Shown piece after piece: positions 25,465 through 34,527 of a DNA stretch of 41,416 nt. Position numbers and translations under genes: made by a program. The DNA is from CAZJYI01 sp964550025 (GTDB lineage Bacteria; Verrucomicrobiota; Kiritimatiellia; UBA8416; CAYOBW01). The notes under the pieces are model-generated. The model was not told where the DNA came from and ran no database searches. It saw only the letters and a program-made list of their open reading frames with translations. The stretch covers positions 1-41,416 of the forward strand of contig CAZJYI010000102.1 in the NCBI GenBank assembly GCA_964550025.1, written 5' to 3'. Within the stretch, counting starts at the first letter, position 1. Each line of letters begins with the position of its first letter.

Positions 25465-26739
25465 TCAATCCCTGCGCACAATATCCGCGCCGAGAGCACG
25501 CAGCCGGCGGTCAATAGCCTCGTAGCCGCGGTCGATGCTCTCCGCGTTATTCACCGTGCTTCTGCCTTTGGCACACAGCGCGGCGAGCAGGAGGGCCATG
25601 CCGGCGCGGATGTCGGGGCTCACGAGATGACTTCCGGACAGCTGTGCCGGACCCGAGACTATGACGCGGTGCGGATCGCATTGAACGATACGGGCGCCCA
25701 TGTCGATCAGGCGGTCGACGAAGTACATGCGGCTTTCGAACATCTTCTCGAAGAACAGGACCGTTCCGCGGGCGTGAGCCGCCATGACGATGGCAATGCT
25801 CATCAGGTCTGAGGGAAAACCGGGCCAGGGTCCGTCTTCGATTTTCGGGACGGCCGGCCCGTAAGGATTGCGGATGCGCAGCTTCTGCTCGGCGGGCAGG
25901 TGCAAAACACCGTCGGTAAAGGTCCATTTCACCCCGAGCCGCCGAAACACCCGCTCGATAACGGCCAGCTGTTTTGCATCCATCCCGACCACGTCAAGTT
26001 CGCCGCCGGTGAGAAGACAGGCCGCCATGAAGCTCGCGGCCTCGATGTAATCCGGCGACACCTTGTGACGCACACCATGGAGAAGCTCAACCCCCTGGAT
26101 GGTCAGGTAGTTCGTCCCGATGCCGCGAATTCGAGCACCCATCTTGTTCAGCATGTGGCAGAGGTCTTGAACGTGTGGTTCGCACGCCGCGTTGAACACC
26201 GTCGTGGCGCCTTTGGCCAGGACCGCGGCCATGAGAATGTTCTCGGTGGCCGTGACGCTGGCTTCATCCAGGAGGATATCCGCGCCCCTGAGGGATTTGC
26301 ACCGGAAGGCATACGCGTTCCGTCCCTTCATTTGGACGCCGAGTTTCCGCAGGCCGTCGAAGTGCGTATCAAGGGGGCGTCGCCCAATCATGTCGCCGCC
26401 GGGAGGGAAGACGGTAGCCCGTCCGTGACGGGCCGCCAGGGGGCCGGCAAATAGTATCGACGAGCGCACTCTGCGACAGAGATCCTCACTCAGCCGGTAC
26501 TTGCGCAATCCTCGCGCGCACAACGTCACCGTATGTCCGCGGTGGTCCACGGCGACCCCGAGCTCGTCGAGAATCTCCAAGCTCGTGAGGACATCATCGA
26601 TAACCGGGATATTGCGCAGGACAACCGGTTCATCCGTGAGTACACAAGCCGCGAGCATTGGCAACACGGCATTCTTGTTTCCCACGGGCTTGAAACGCCC
26701 CGCAAGCCGCCGGCCTCCCTGGATCTCGAAGCGTGGCAT
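25465..26739 (-). CDS. murA: UDP-N-acetylglucosamine 1-carboxyvinyltransferase (MurA), Asp in place of catalytic Cys
   Basis: The 424-residue enzyme transfers enolpyruvate from PEP to UDP-GlcNAc, the first committed step of peptidoglycan synthesis, in the cytosol. It has the EPSP-synthase-like fold. Substrate residues Lys22-Asn23 lie in GNKNAVLPML; Arg121 is in the loop GGDMIGRRPLD; the catalytic Asp is in FPSDLMSIAIV; and the PEP-contacting Arg is in DIRAGMALLLAAL. At the position of E. coli Cys115 there is Asp116 (codon at 26392-26394), the same substitution as in Chlamydia and Mycobacterium MurA, which are intrinsically fosfomycin-insensitive. Length is normal. No clear Shine-Dalgarno precedes the ATG. 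It is monocistronic between the convergent Spy-like gene and the tkt gene. Confidence 0.93.
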   Translation of the reverse strand: MPRFEIQGGRRLAGRFKPVGNKNAVLPMLAACVLTDEPVVLRNIPVIDDVLTSLEILDELGVAVDHRGHTVTLCARGLRKYRLSEDLCRRVRSSILFAGPLAARHGRATVFPPGGDMIGRRPLDTHFDGLRKLGVQMKGRNAYAFRCKSLRGADILLDEASVTATENILMAAVLAKGATTVFNAACEPHVQDLCHMLNKMGARIRGIGTNYLTIQGVELLHGVRHKVSPDYIEAASFMAACLLTGGELDVVGMDAKQLAVIERVFRRLGVKWTFTDGVLHLPAEQKLRIRNPYGPAVPKIEDGPWPGFPSDLMSIAIVMAAHARGTVLFFEKMFESRMYFVDRLIDMGARIVQCDPHRVIVSGPAQLSGSHLVSPDIRAGMALLLAALCAKGRSTVNNAESIDRGYEAIDRRLRALGADIVRRD

Positions 26740-26815
26740 GAGCTATGAACCCGCCAAATAGCAGTCTTCCTGTTCTTCTGACACGACTCACAGGATCTGC
26801 GGGATGGGAAGGGCT

Positions 26816-26842
26816 ATCCTGTAGATCCTGTTGATCCTGTCC
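26816..26842. repeat. Three 9-bp units ATCCTGTNN
   Basis: ATCCTGTAG-ATCCTGTTG-ATCCTGTCC is a short tandem repeat in the spacer between tkt and murA. An isolated further copy-like ACAGGATCT occurs at about 26791. Similar 9-bp 'acaggat' repeats are scattered in many environmental bacterial genomes; no role is known to me. The rest of the 186-base spacer shows no gene. Confidence 0.7.
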
Positions 26843-26925
26843 AACATTCCCGTTTGCGTGCGGTCATGCTGCGTTGCACCTTCTGTGGCCGTTCAGCCGC
26901 CTGGTTTGGGGACAGAACGTAACAA

Positions 26926-28926
26926 TCAGAGCATGGATTCGATGGCAGACACGACATTGTCTACCGTAAAACCGAACTTCTCCGCGAGCTGCTTATAGGG
27001 TGCCGACGCGCCAAAACGGTCAAGGGAGATCGTGCGGCCGCCGGAGCCGACATAGCGGTCCCATCCCTGCGACACACCGGCTTCCACGGCGAGGCGATTT
27101 CCACAGCCCGCCGGCAGTACGTCCTCGCGATACGCTTCGGACTGCGCGTCGAACAGCTCCCACGAAGGCATACTGACCACACGGATGTTGCCCTGGTCCG
27201 CAAGATGTCGGGCCGCCTGCAGGGCAAGATCGACCTCCGAACCCGTGCCGATCACGATCACATCCGGCAGTCCCTCGCCGCTCTGCCACAGCGTGTAGCC
27301 GCCCTTCTCGAGGCTGGAAGCCGGCGGATGAGCTTCGCGGTCGATAACCGGCAGGTTCTGCCGGGTCAGCGCGATCGCTGTCGGCCCCGTCGTGTTCTTC
27401 AGGGCCGCGACCCAGGCCGCGGCGGTTTCCGTAGGGTCGGCGGGCCGGATCATGGTCAGGCCGGGGATGCAGCGCAGCGAGGCAAGGTGTTCGACCGGTT
27501 CGTGCGTCGGACCGTCTTCACCGACGTAGAAGCTGTCGTGCGTGAGAACATAAATTACAGGGAGCTTCATCAACGCGGCGAGACGGATAGCCGGCCGGAA
27601 GTAGTCCGCGAAAACGAAGAAGGTTGCGCTGTACACACGCAGGCCGCCGTGGAGTGCCATCCCGTTTTGCATGGCGCCCATGGCATGCTCGCGAATGCCG
27701 AAGTGCAAGTTGCGGCCGGCAAAAGCGCCGGGCCCCACGTCGCCGCCGTCGTCGATAAGCGTCTTGTTACTCGGCGCGAGATCGGCGGATCCCCCCACGA
27801 GGTAGGGAAGCGCGCGTGTCACGCCCTGGATGACCTTGCCGGACGCCGAGCGGGTCGCGACGGCCGAGTCGGCCGGGAATTCGGGAAGATACGACTCCAG
27901 GTCCGCCGGCAGTGCGCTGTCCTGCGCCGCATTCCAAGTTGCGGCGGCATCCGGGCAGGCTTCCGCATAGGCCTTCAGCTCGCGACGCCACTTGTTTGCC
28001 TTGCGCTTCAGGCTGCGAGAGCGAGCGGCGAAGACCTCGCGTACGCGTTCCGGAACGTGGAACAGGTCGGGGGGCATGCCCAGGGCCTGTTTTGTCAGTG
28101 CGATCTCTTCCTCACCGAGAGGGGCGCCGTGCGAGTCGTGCGTATCCTGCTTGTTGGGGCTGCCCTTGCCGATGTGGGAATTGGCGATGATCAGCGTCGG
28201 GCGCGTCTTCTCGCGCTTGGCCCTGCGAATGGCGCGGTCGATCTGGGCATAGTCATGCGCGTCAATTTCGAGCACGTTCCAGTTGTAGCCCTGAAAGCGG
28301 CGCCGGACGTTGTCGCTATAGGCGAGATCCGTACTGCCTTCGATGGTGATGCGGTTGCTGTCGTAGAAGACGATGAGCTTGTTCAGGCCGAGATGTCCGG
28401 CAAGCGAAAAGGCCTCGTGGCTGACGCCTTCCATGAGATCGCCGTCGCCACAGATCACGTACGTGTGATGGTCCACGAGCGCATGCTCGTCCGTGTTAAA
28501 GCGCGCCGCCAGCATCTGCTCGGCAAGGGCCATGCCGGCCGCGTTGCCGCAACCCTGTCCAAGAGGCCCGGTCGTGGTTTCGACGCCGACCGTCTCGCCG
28601 TATTCAGGGTGGCCGGGCGTCTTGCTGTCGAGCTGCCGGAACGACTGCAGCTCCTCCATGGGCAGATCGTAGCCGGAGAGGTGGAGCAGGCTGTAGAGAA
28701 GCATGGAGCCATGTCCCGCCGACAACACGAAGCGGTCGCGGTCCGGCCAGCCCGGATCCGAGGGGCAATGGATGAGATGCTTCAGAAAGAGCACGCTGGC
28801 CACATCGGCCATACCCATCGGCATACCCGGATGACCGGAATTGGCCTTCTGCACACCGTCCATCGACAAACCGCGAATGGTGTTCGCTACCAGTTCGAAA
28901 TCTTCAGCCGTAATCTTCACTGCCAT
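26926..28926 (-). CDS. tkt: Transketolase
   Basis: A 666-residue thiamine-diphosphate enzyme that transfers two-carbon units in the pentose phosphate pathway (xylulose-5-P with ribose-5-P or erythrose-4-P). N-terminal SMDGVQKANSGHPGMPMGMADVA carries the substrate-binding His. The TPP/Mg2+ motif GDGDLMEGVSHEAFSLAGHLGL ends in the DSNRI element. The pyrimidine domain begins with the SADLAPSNKT motif and contains NLHFGIREHAMGAMQNGMALHGG with the catalytic Glu. HDSFYVGEDGPTHEPVEHLASLR is the classic signature. The C-terminal domain has VIGTGSEVDLALQAA. Full length. The ATG at 28926 is preceded by GAGG; upstream in-frame ATGs at 28935 and 28977 are less well placed. Divergent from ppdK. Confidence 0.97.
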   Translation of the reverse strand: MAVKITAEDFELVANTIRGLSMDGVQKANSGHPGMPMGMADVASVLFLKHLIHCPSDPGWPDRDRFVLSAGHGSMLLYSLLHLSGYDLPMEELQSFRQLDSKTPGHPEYGETVGVETTTGPLGQGCGNAAGMALAEQMLAARFNTDEHALVDHHTYVICGDGDLMEGVSHEAFSLAGHLGLNKLIVFYDSNRITIEGSTDLAYSDNVRRRFQGYNWNVLEIDAHDYAQIDRAIRRAKREKTRPTLIIANSHIGKGSPNKQDTHDSHGAPLGEEEIALTKQALGMPPDLFHVPERVREVFAARSRSLKRKANKWRRELKAYAEACPDAAATWNAAQDSALPADLESYLPEFPADSAVATRSASGKVIQGVTRALPYLVGGSADLAPSNKTLIDDGGDVGPGAFAGRNLHFGIREHAMGAMQNGMALHGGLRVYSATFFVFADYFRPAIRLAALMKLPVIYVLTHDSFYVGEDGPTHEPVEHLASLRCIPGLTMIRPADPTETAAAWVAALKNTTGPTAIALTRQNLPVIDREAHPPASSLEKGGYTLWQSGEGLPDVIVIGTGSEVDLALQAARHLADQGNIRVVSMPSWELFDAQSEAYREDVLPAGCGNRLAVEAGVSQGWDRYVGSGGRTISLDRFGASAPYKQLAEKFGFTVDNVVSAIESML

Positions 28927-29125
28927 GATATCCATCCTCGTTGTTCTGAAGTCCCTGCCAAAAAGCGCCCACATCATCCATATTGTGCCCGGGAAGTCCA
29001 GCCTATCCTGTCAAAGCGGAGAAAGACCGGAGAACGGTCAGCACCTCCTTGACTTCAAACAACCGGGTGCTACAGTCCGAGTCGAATGAAGCACTCAATG
29101 CGTTCAACACAGGAGTAACCGAGAC

Positions 29126-31903
29126 ATGGCACGGAAATCCTCGAAGAAATACGTCTATTTCTTTGGCGGCGGAAAGACGGAAGGCAAGGCAGACATGAAG
29201 GCCCTGCTCGGTGGCAAAGGAGCCAATCTCGCCGAAATGGGCAACATCGGCGTGCCCGTGCCGCCGGGTTTCACGATCAGCACGGAAGCCTGCGACTACT
29301 ATTCGAAGCATGGCCATCGGCATCCCGCGGGGCTGATGAAGCAGGTCAGGCAGAACCTCGCCCAGCTCGAAGAAGTGATGGGGAAGAAACTGGGGGACGC
29401 AAAGGACCCCCTGTTCGTATCCGTACGTTCGGGCGCGGCGGTCTCCATGCCCGGCATGATGGACACCGTGCTGAACTTGGGGATGAACGACAAGTCGGTA
29501 CTGGCTTTCGCCGCCAAGAGCGGCAATCCGCGTGCGGCCTGGGACAGCTTTCGGCGCTTTATCGATATGTTCGGCGACGTGGTGATGGGACCGACGACCG
29601 GACTCGGGCACGAGCATTTCGAGCATGCGATGGCCGCGGTGAAGAAGAAATACGGCGTCGAGCTCGACACCGACCTGACCACGGAACAGCTCCAGGAACT
29701 CTGCGCGGATTACGAGAAGATCTACGAAGCGCACGTCGGCAAGCCGTTTCCGCAGAACCCGATGGTGCAGCTCGAGCACGCCATCAACGCCGTGTTCGGT
29801 TCGTGGGATTCGGAGCGCGCCGTGAAGTACCGGCAGATCAACAGGATCACGGGGCTCATCGGCACGGCCGTCAACGTGCAGACCATGGTGTTCGGAAACA
29901 TGGGCGCCGCATCCGGGACCGGCGTTGCCTTTACGCGCAATCCGGCCACGGGCGATCGTGAGCCGATGGGCGAGTACCTGATCAACGCCCAGGGCGAAGA
30001 CGTGGTCGCCGGCATCCGCACCCCGTCGCACCTCGACGAGATGCCCAAGGAGGAGCATCCGGTCTGGAAAAAAGCGCACAGGGAGCTCCGCGCCATCATG
30101 CGCAAGCTCGAGAAGCACTATCGCGACATGCAGGACGTCGAGTTCACCGTGCAGGAAGGCACGCTGTTCATGCTGCAGACCCGTACGGGGAAACGGACCG
30201 GGCTTGCCGCGGTGAAGATGGCCACCGACATGGTGAAGCAGAAGCTGATCCAGCCGGTTGATGCCATAAAGCGCATTGAAGGATCTCACCTCAGTCAGCT
30301 CCTGTTTCCCATCTTCGATCCCAAGGCCGAGACAAAGGCCAAGAAAGACGAATTGGACATGGTCAAGGGCTTGCCGGCCGGGCCGGGCGCCGCGGCGGGC
30401 AAAGTGGTGTTCACCGCAAAGGACGCAGAGGAAGCCGTGCGCGAGAACGAAAACGCGCGCGTAATCCTCGTACGCCACGAAACGAGCCCGGAGGACGTTG
30501 GCGGCATGTGGGCCGCGCAGGGTATCCTCACGAGTACCGGCGGCATGACGAGCCATGCCGCGGTCGTGGCCCGCGGCTGGGGCAAGTGCTGTGTCTCCGG
30601 GGTCGGGGCCTTGAATATCGACTACAAGAAGAAGGAGATCCGGATCGCCGGCACCGGCGCGGTGATCAAGGAAGGGCAGTACATTTCTCTGAACGGCTCA
30701 AGCGGCGCGGTTTACTGCAAGAGCCGCGAGGACGTTGATCTGCCGACGACGGCCTCCCCGGTGGTTGCGGCCGTGGTGAGCAACGCGGCCTGGGCGAAGA
30801 AGCACCCGGTCTATGCCATGTACCGCAAGGTCAGCGCTTGGACCGACAAGTTCAGGACCATCAACGTGCGGACGAATGCCGACACGCCGGGGGACGCCGC
30901 CGCGGCGCGCGCCTTCGGGGCTGAAGGCATCGGCCTGTGCCGGACGGAACACATGTTCTTCGAGGACGATCGTATCCCTGCCGTGCGGGAGTTCATCCTG
31001 GCGGAGAACGACGCGGACCGTCACACGGCGATCTGGAAGTTGTTGCCGTTCCAGCGTCGCGATTTCGAGGGGATCTTCAAGGCGATGAACGGGCTCCCCG
31101 TAACGATCCGCCTCCTGGATCCCCCGTTGCATGAGTTTGTTCCGCACGACACCAAGGGCCAGCGCGAGATGGCGAAGATCATCGGCGTTTCCCCAAAGAA
31201 GGTGGCCCAGCGGGTCAAGGCGCTGCACGAGTTCAACCCGATGCTCGGGCATCGCGGCTGCCGGCTCTCGATCACGTACCCCTCGTTGTGCGAGATGCAG
31301 ACTCAGGCCATCATTGAGGCGGCCTGGAACGTAGCGGCCAAAGGCATCAGCGTGGAACCCGAGATCATGGTGCCGCTGGTCGGAACCAAGGCCGAGCTCG
31401 ACTACCTGGAGGGCATCATCCGGCGGGTGGCCGAAGACGTTATTGCGGCCAAGAAGAAGCGCATGCGCAGCAGGAAGAAGGTCGAAGTCAACTACAAGGT
31501 CGGCACGATGATCGAGATTCCGCGTGCTTGCACGGTCGCGGACAAGATCGCGGAAAAGGCCGAGTTCTTCAGCTTCGGGACGAACGACCTGACGCAGATG
31601 ACCTTCGGCTACAGCCGCGACGACGTGGGTGTGTTCCTGCCGGACTACCTCGAGAAGAAAGTGCTGCCGGGGGATCCGTTTGAAGCGCTTGACCAGGAGG
31701 GCGTCGGCTCGCTCGTGAAGATGGGCATAGAGAAGGGACGCTCGACGCGTCCGGACCTCAAGATCGGCATCTGCGGAGAGCACGGCGGTGAACCCAGTTC
31801 GGTGAAGTTCTGTCACGGGGCGGGAATGAACTACGTCTCGTGCAGTCCGTACCGCGTGCCAATCGCGCGCCTTGCGGCCGCGCAGGCGGCACTGGGAGCC
31901 TAG
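29126..31903 (+). CDS. ppdK: Pyruvate, phosphate dikinase
   Basis: A 925-residue enzyme that interconverts pyruvate + ATP + Pi and PEP + AMP + PPi, allowing PPi-dependent glycolysis or gluconeogenic PEP formation. The N-terminal ATP-grasp domain starts with YVYFFGGGKTEGKADMKALLGGKGANLAEM. The swivelling phosphohistidine domain has GGMTSHAAVVARGWGKCCVSG with His477. The C-terminal PEP/pyruvate barrel contains GAEGIGLCRTEHMFF, MLGHRGCRLSITYP, FSFGTNDLTQMTFGYSRDD and the catalytic Cys906 in NYVSCSPYRVPIARLAAAQA. Length is slightly above the 870-880 typical of the family, owing to insertions in the C-terminal half (for example the region rich in Lys at about 775-785). AGGAG lies eleven bases before the ATG. 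Confidence 0.97.
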   Translation: MARKSSKKYVYFFGGGKTEGKADMKALLGGKGANLAEMGNIGVPVPPGFTISTEACDYYSKHGHRHPAGLMKQVRQNLAQLEEVMGKKLGDAKDPLFVSVRSGAAVSMPGMMDTVLNLGMNDKSVLAFAAKSGNPRAAWDSFRRFIDMFGDVVMGPTTGLGHEHFEHAMAAVKKKYGVELDTDLTTEQLQELCADYEKIYEAHVGKPFPQNPMVQLEHAINAVFGSWDSERAVKYRQINRITGLIGTAVNVQTMVFGNMGAASGTGVAFTRNPATGDREPMGEYLINAQGEDVVAGIRTPSHLDEMPKEEHPVWKKAHRELRAIMRKLEKHYRDMQDVEFTVQEGTLFMLQTRTGKRTGLAAVKMATDMVKQKLIQPVDAIKRIEGSHLSQLLFPIFDPKAETKAKKDELDMVKGLPAGPGAAAGKVVFTAKDAEEAVRENENARVILVRHETSPEDVGGMWAAQGILTSTGGMTSHAAVVARGWGKCCVSGVGALNIDYKKKEIRIAGTGAVIKEGQYISLNGSSGAVYCKSREDVDLPTTASPVVAAVVSNAAWAKKHPVYAMYRKVSAWTDKFRTINVRTNADTPGDAAAARAFGAEGIGLCRTEHMFFEDDRIPAVREFILAENDADRHTAIWKLLPFQRRDFEGIFKAMNGLPVTIRLLDPPLHEFVPHDTKGQREMAKIIGVSPKKVAQRVKALHEFNPMLGHRGCRLSITYPSLCEMQTQAIIEAAWNVAAKGISVEPEIMVPLVGTKAELDYLEGIIRRVAEDVIAAKKKRMRSRKKVEVNYKVGTMIEIPRACTVADKIAEKAEFFSFGTNDLTQMTFGYSRDDVGVFLPDYLEKKVLPGDPFEALDQEGVGSLVKMGIEKGRSTRPDLKIGICGEHGGEPSSVKFCHGAGMNYVSCSPYRVPIARLAAAQAALGA

Positions 31904-31933
31904 CGCATCGGGCACGGTCTCCGCCGCCGCCCA

Positions 31934-32070
31934 TACCGCCGGCCTCCCAGCCGGTGGACAAGTAGCGCCGGCTTTCAGCCGGTGGACAAGTACTGCCGGC
32001 TTTCAGCCGGTGGACAAGTACTGCCGGCTTTCAGCCGGTGGACAAGTACTGCCGGCTTTCCAGCCGGCAG
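31934..32070. repeat. 28-bp tandem array of palindromic CCGGCTTTCAGCCGG units
   Basis: Five consecutive units start at 31934 (29 bp, degenerate), 31963, 31991, 32019 and 32047 (partial). Each has the hairpin CCGGCTTTCAGCCGG followed by the spacer TGGACAAGTA; the period is exactly 28 for the central units. The last unit changes to CCGGCTTTCCAGCCGG and ends the array. It fills most of the 200-base gap between ppdK and the helicase gene. The first regular unit begins GTAGCGCC, tying it to the other GTAG palindromes here. In RNA it would form a row of hairpins that could terminate transcription or stabilise the ppdK message. Confidence 0.92.
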
Positions 32071-32103
32071 ACGGAGGAAACCTCACGCGGAGATAGCAGC
32101 CCT

Positions 32104-34437
32104 TTGGAAGCAAGAACGTTTCTCGAACGGCTGAAGAGGCAACCCTTCTTCAGCGACCAGATCGCGCACGTGGAATACCTGCCCGCGCGCGACCCGGTCT
32201 ACCGGGACGTGCCCGGTGGGTTGCGGGAGGCGACCGCCGTGGCGCTGGGGCGGCAGGGGATCAACAAACTGTACTCCCACCAGGCCGACGCTATCGAGAG
32301 AGTGCGTACCGGCGGCAACGTGGTCATCGTGACGGGGACGGCGAGCGGGAAGACGCTCTGCTATGCCGTTCCCGTCATCGAGGCGTTGCAGGACGATCCG
32401 TTGTCCACGATGCTCTTCATCTATCCCACCAAGGCACTGGCACAAGACCAGCTCCGCGGGCTGAAGCAACTGCAGCACGATGACCTCGGCATCAAGTTCT
32501 TCTGCGGCACCTACGATGGCGACACACCGCAGAACCTGCGGAGGAAGATCCGCGACAACGGCAACGTCGTTCTGACGAACCCGGACATGCTGCACCAGGG
32601 CATCCTCCCGCACCACGCGCGTTGGAACCGCTTCTTCACGCATCTGAAGTACGTCGTCGTCGACGAGGTGCATGCCTACCGCGGCGTGTTCGGGTCACAC
32701 CTGGCCAATGTAATGCGGCGCCTGCTTCGCATCTGCCGCCACTACGGTTCCAGTCCACAGTTCATCTGTTCGTCCGCGACAATTGCCAATCCGCGCGAGC
32801 ACGCGGAACGCATCACGGGGCGCGAAATGACGCTGGTCGACAGCGACGGTTCTCCGCGCGGCCCGAAGCAGTTCGTCTTCTGGAACCCGCCGCCCCTGGA
32901 GCGCGCCGCCTCGGGTGACCACGCGGACTGGCGCGTGGGGGGGGACCGCAAAAGCTCGCGCCGGGAGGCCGTGGAGCTCATGACGCTGCTTGTCCAGGAG
33001 GGCGTGCAGACCATTGCCTTCGTGCGCACGCGGCTTGCGGCGGAACTGATTTTCAAAGATTGCCGCGACAAACTGCGGCACGTTTCGCGACGTCTGGCGG
33101 AGTCGATTCACGCCTATCGAGGCGGCTATCTTCCGGAGGAACGGCGGGAGATCGAGCGGCGCCTGGCCGCGCGCGAGATCATGGGGGTTGCCAGCACGAA
33201 CGCGCTGGAGCTGGGAATCGATATCGGCAGCCTGGACGCCTGCATACTCGTGGGCTACCCGGGGACGATCGCAAGCCTTTGGCAGCAGTCGGGGCGCGCG
33301 GGACGCGGCCGCGAGGAATCGATCGTGTTCCTTGTGGGACAGAACTCCCCCATGGACCAGTACCTGATGGCGCACACGCTCTATCTTTTCGGGCAGGACC
33401 CCGAACAGGCCGTGGTGGATCCCGACAATCCGCATATCGTGGTGGGCCACCTCAAGTGTGCGACGAGCGAACTGCCGCTCTCTGATGCGGATGCGAAGGG
33501 CCTCGGAGACTACGCCGGGGCCGTGCTCGAAATCCTCGAGGAAGACCGCTACGTGCGGCACATCGACAAGAACTGGTACTGGGCGAGCTCCGAGTACCCG
33601 GCGGCGCAGGTCAACCTCCGGAACATCGCCGGTCCCGTGTACACCATCCAGGACGAGGCGCAAGGGGAGCGTGTCATTGGTACCATGGACGAGATATCCG
33701 CCCTTTCACAACTCCACGATCACGCCGTGTACCTGCATGGGGCCGACACCTACTTCGTCGACCGGCTTGACCTGGAACAGAAGATTGCCTTCGTGGAGAG
33801 ACGGGATCTCGACTACTACACACAAGCCGTCCAGACGTCGGAAATCCGGATCGATGAGAAGGAGAGCGAAGAGCCTCTCCTGAGTGGAATACTGGGATTC
33901 GGCGATGTGACGGTGACGAGCCACATACCCATGTTCAAGAAGATCCGTTTCCACTCGCGGGACAGCCTCGGTTTCGAAAAGCTCGAGCTGCCGCCGCAGG
34001 AGATGGAGACCGTTGCCGTCTGGTTTGCCCCTCCGGAGGCGCTGGTGCAGGAGCTGATCGACAAGCGGCTCATGGTGGGCGAGGCACTCATCGGGATCGC
34101 CAACGTGCTCGTGGAGGTGGCGCCCTTTTTCGTGATGTGCGACACGCAGGACATCGGCACGGTGGTGGACGCGAAGAACCTGGGACGCGACACGCTATAT
34201 CTCCACGACCGCTATCCCGGCGGCATGGGATACGCGCGGAGGTGCATGGGCAGCTTCGAGGACATGCTCGCCACCGTCGCCCGGATCGTCGCGAATTGCT
34301 CGTGCAAGGACGGTTGCCCTTCGTGCGTCGGCGCCCCCGTCCCACCGTCGGCCATGACCGACCTGGATGCAAGCGTACGCGGCCGAATCCCCGACAAGGC
34401 CGCCGCGCAGTACCTGCTGGGGCGGTTGCTGGAGTAA
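32104..34437 (+). CDS. MrfA/YprA-like DEAD/DEAH-box helicase with DUF1998 zinc-binding C-terminus
   Basis: A 777-residue superfamily 2 helicase. Motifs: LYSHQADAIERVRTGGNVVI; Walker A TGTASGKT (Gly82-Lys83-Thr84); YPTKALAQDQL (Ia); VLTNPDMLH (Ib); DEVH at 187-190 (motif II); CSSATIANP (III); and ASTNALELGIDIGSLDACILVGYPG ... QQSGRAGRG (V-VI). The C-terminal DUF1998 region carries four cysteines, Cys732, Cys734, Cys738 and Cys741 (CSCKDGCPSC). B. subtilis MrfA, of this plan, is a 3'-5' helicase in mitomycin C damage repair. No ATG fits; TTG at 32104 is the best start, with GGAGA about eleven bases upstream. A GTG at 32038 would put the first residues in the tandem repeat, so it is rejected. 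The YprA-only form lacks a nuclease partner here. Confidence 0.9.
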   Translation: MEARTFLERLKRQPFFSDQIAHVEYLPARDPVYRDVPGGLREATAVALGRQGINKLYSHQADAIERVRTGGNVVIVTGTASGKTLCYAVPVIEALQDDPLSTMLFIYPTKALAQDQLRGLKQLQHDDLGIKFFCGTYDGDTPQNLRRKIRDNGNVVLTNPDMLHQGILPHHARWNRFFTHLKYVVVDEVHAYRGVFGSHLANVMRRLLRICRHYGSSPQFICSSATIANPREHAERITGREMTLVDSDGSPRGPKQFVFWNPPPLERAASGDHADWRVGGDRKSSRREAVELMTLLVQEGVQTIAFVRTRLAAELIFKDCRDKLRHVSRRLAESIHAYRGGYLPEERREIERRLAAREIMGVASTNALELGIDIGSLDACILVGYPGTIASLWQQSGRAGRGREESIVFLVGQNSPMDQYLMAHTLYLFGQDPEQAVVDPDNPHIVVGHLKCATSELPLSDADAKGLGDYAGAVLEILEEDRYVRHIDKNWYWASSEYPAAQVNLRNIAGPVYTIQDEAQGERVIGTMDEISALSQLHDHAVYLHGADTYFVDRLDLEQKIAFVERRDLDYYTQAVQTSEIRIDEKESEEPLLSGILGFGDVTVTSHIPMFKKIRFHSRDSLGFEKLELPPQEMETVAVWFAPPEALVQELIDKRLMVGEALIGIANVLVEVAPFFVMCDTQDIGTVVDAKNLGRDTLYLHDRYPGGMGYARRCMGSFEDMLATVARIVANCSCKDGCPSCVGAPVPPSAMTDLDASVRGRIPDKAAAQYLLGRLLE

Positions 34438-34442
34438 CTTGC

Positions 34443-34518
34443 TATCGGTGATCAGTTACCAGTTATCAGATCTCTCCCACACCGATAACCAATAACTAAT
34501 AACCAATAACTAACCAAT
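34443..34518. repeat. AT-rich repeats between convergent genes
   Basis: TATCGGTG at 34443 and CACCGATA at 34480 form an 8-bp stem, and a perfect 14-bp direct duplication ATAACCAATAACTA follows at 34485 and 34499, with a partial third copy. The stretch is strikingly AT-rich compared with its flanks. It lies between the stops of the helicase gene and the aldo/keto reductase gene, so it could include a bidirectional terminator. Confidence 0.7.
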
Positions 34519-34527
34519 CAACGGGCC

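Noticed and set aside
27205..29052. 615-codon open frame on the plus strand
   Set aside because: Antisense to transketolase, which has every family motif.
29003..30556. 517-codon open frame on the minus strand
   Set aside because: Antisense to ppdK; no motif or ribosome binding site.
31934..32070. CRISPR array
   Set aside because: Units are directly adjacent with no unique spacers, and no cas genes are present.
32038..32103. N-terminal extension of the helicase from GTG 32038
   Set aside because: It would be encoded by the tandem repeat and has no ribosome binding site.
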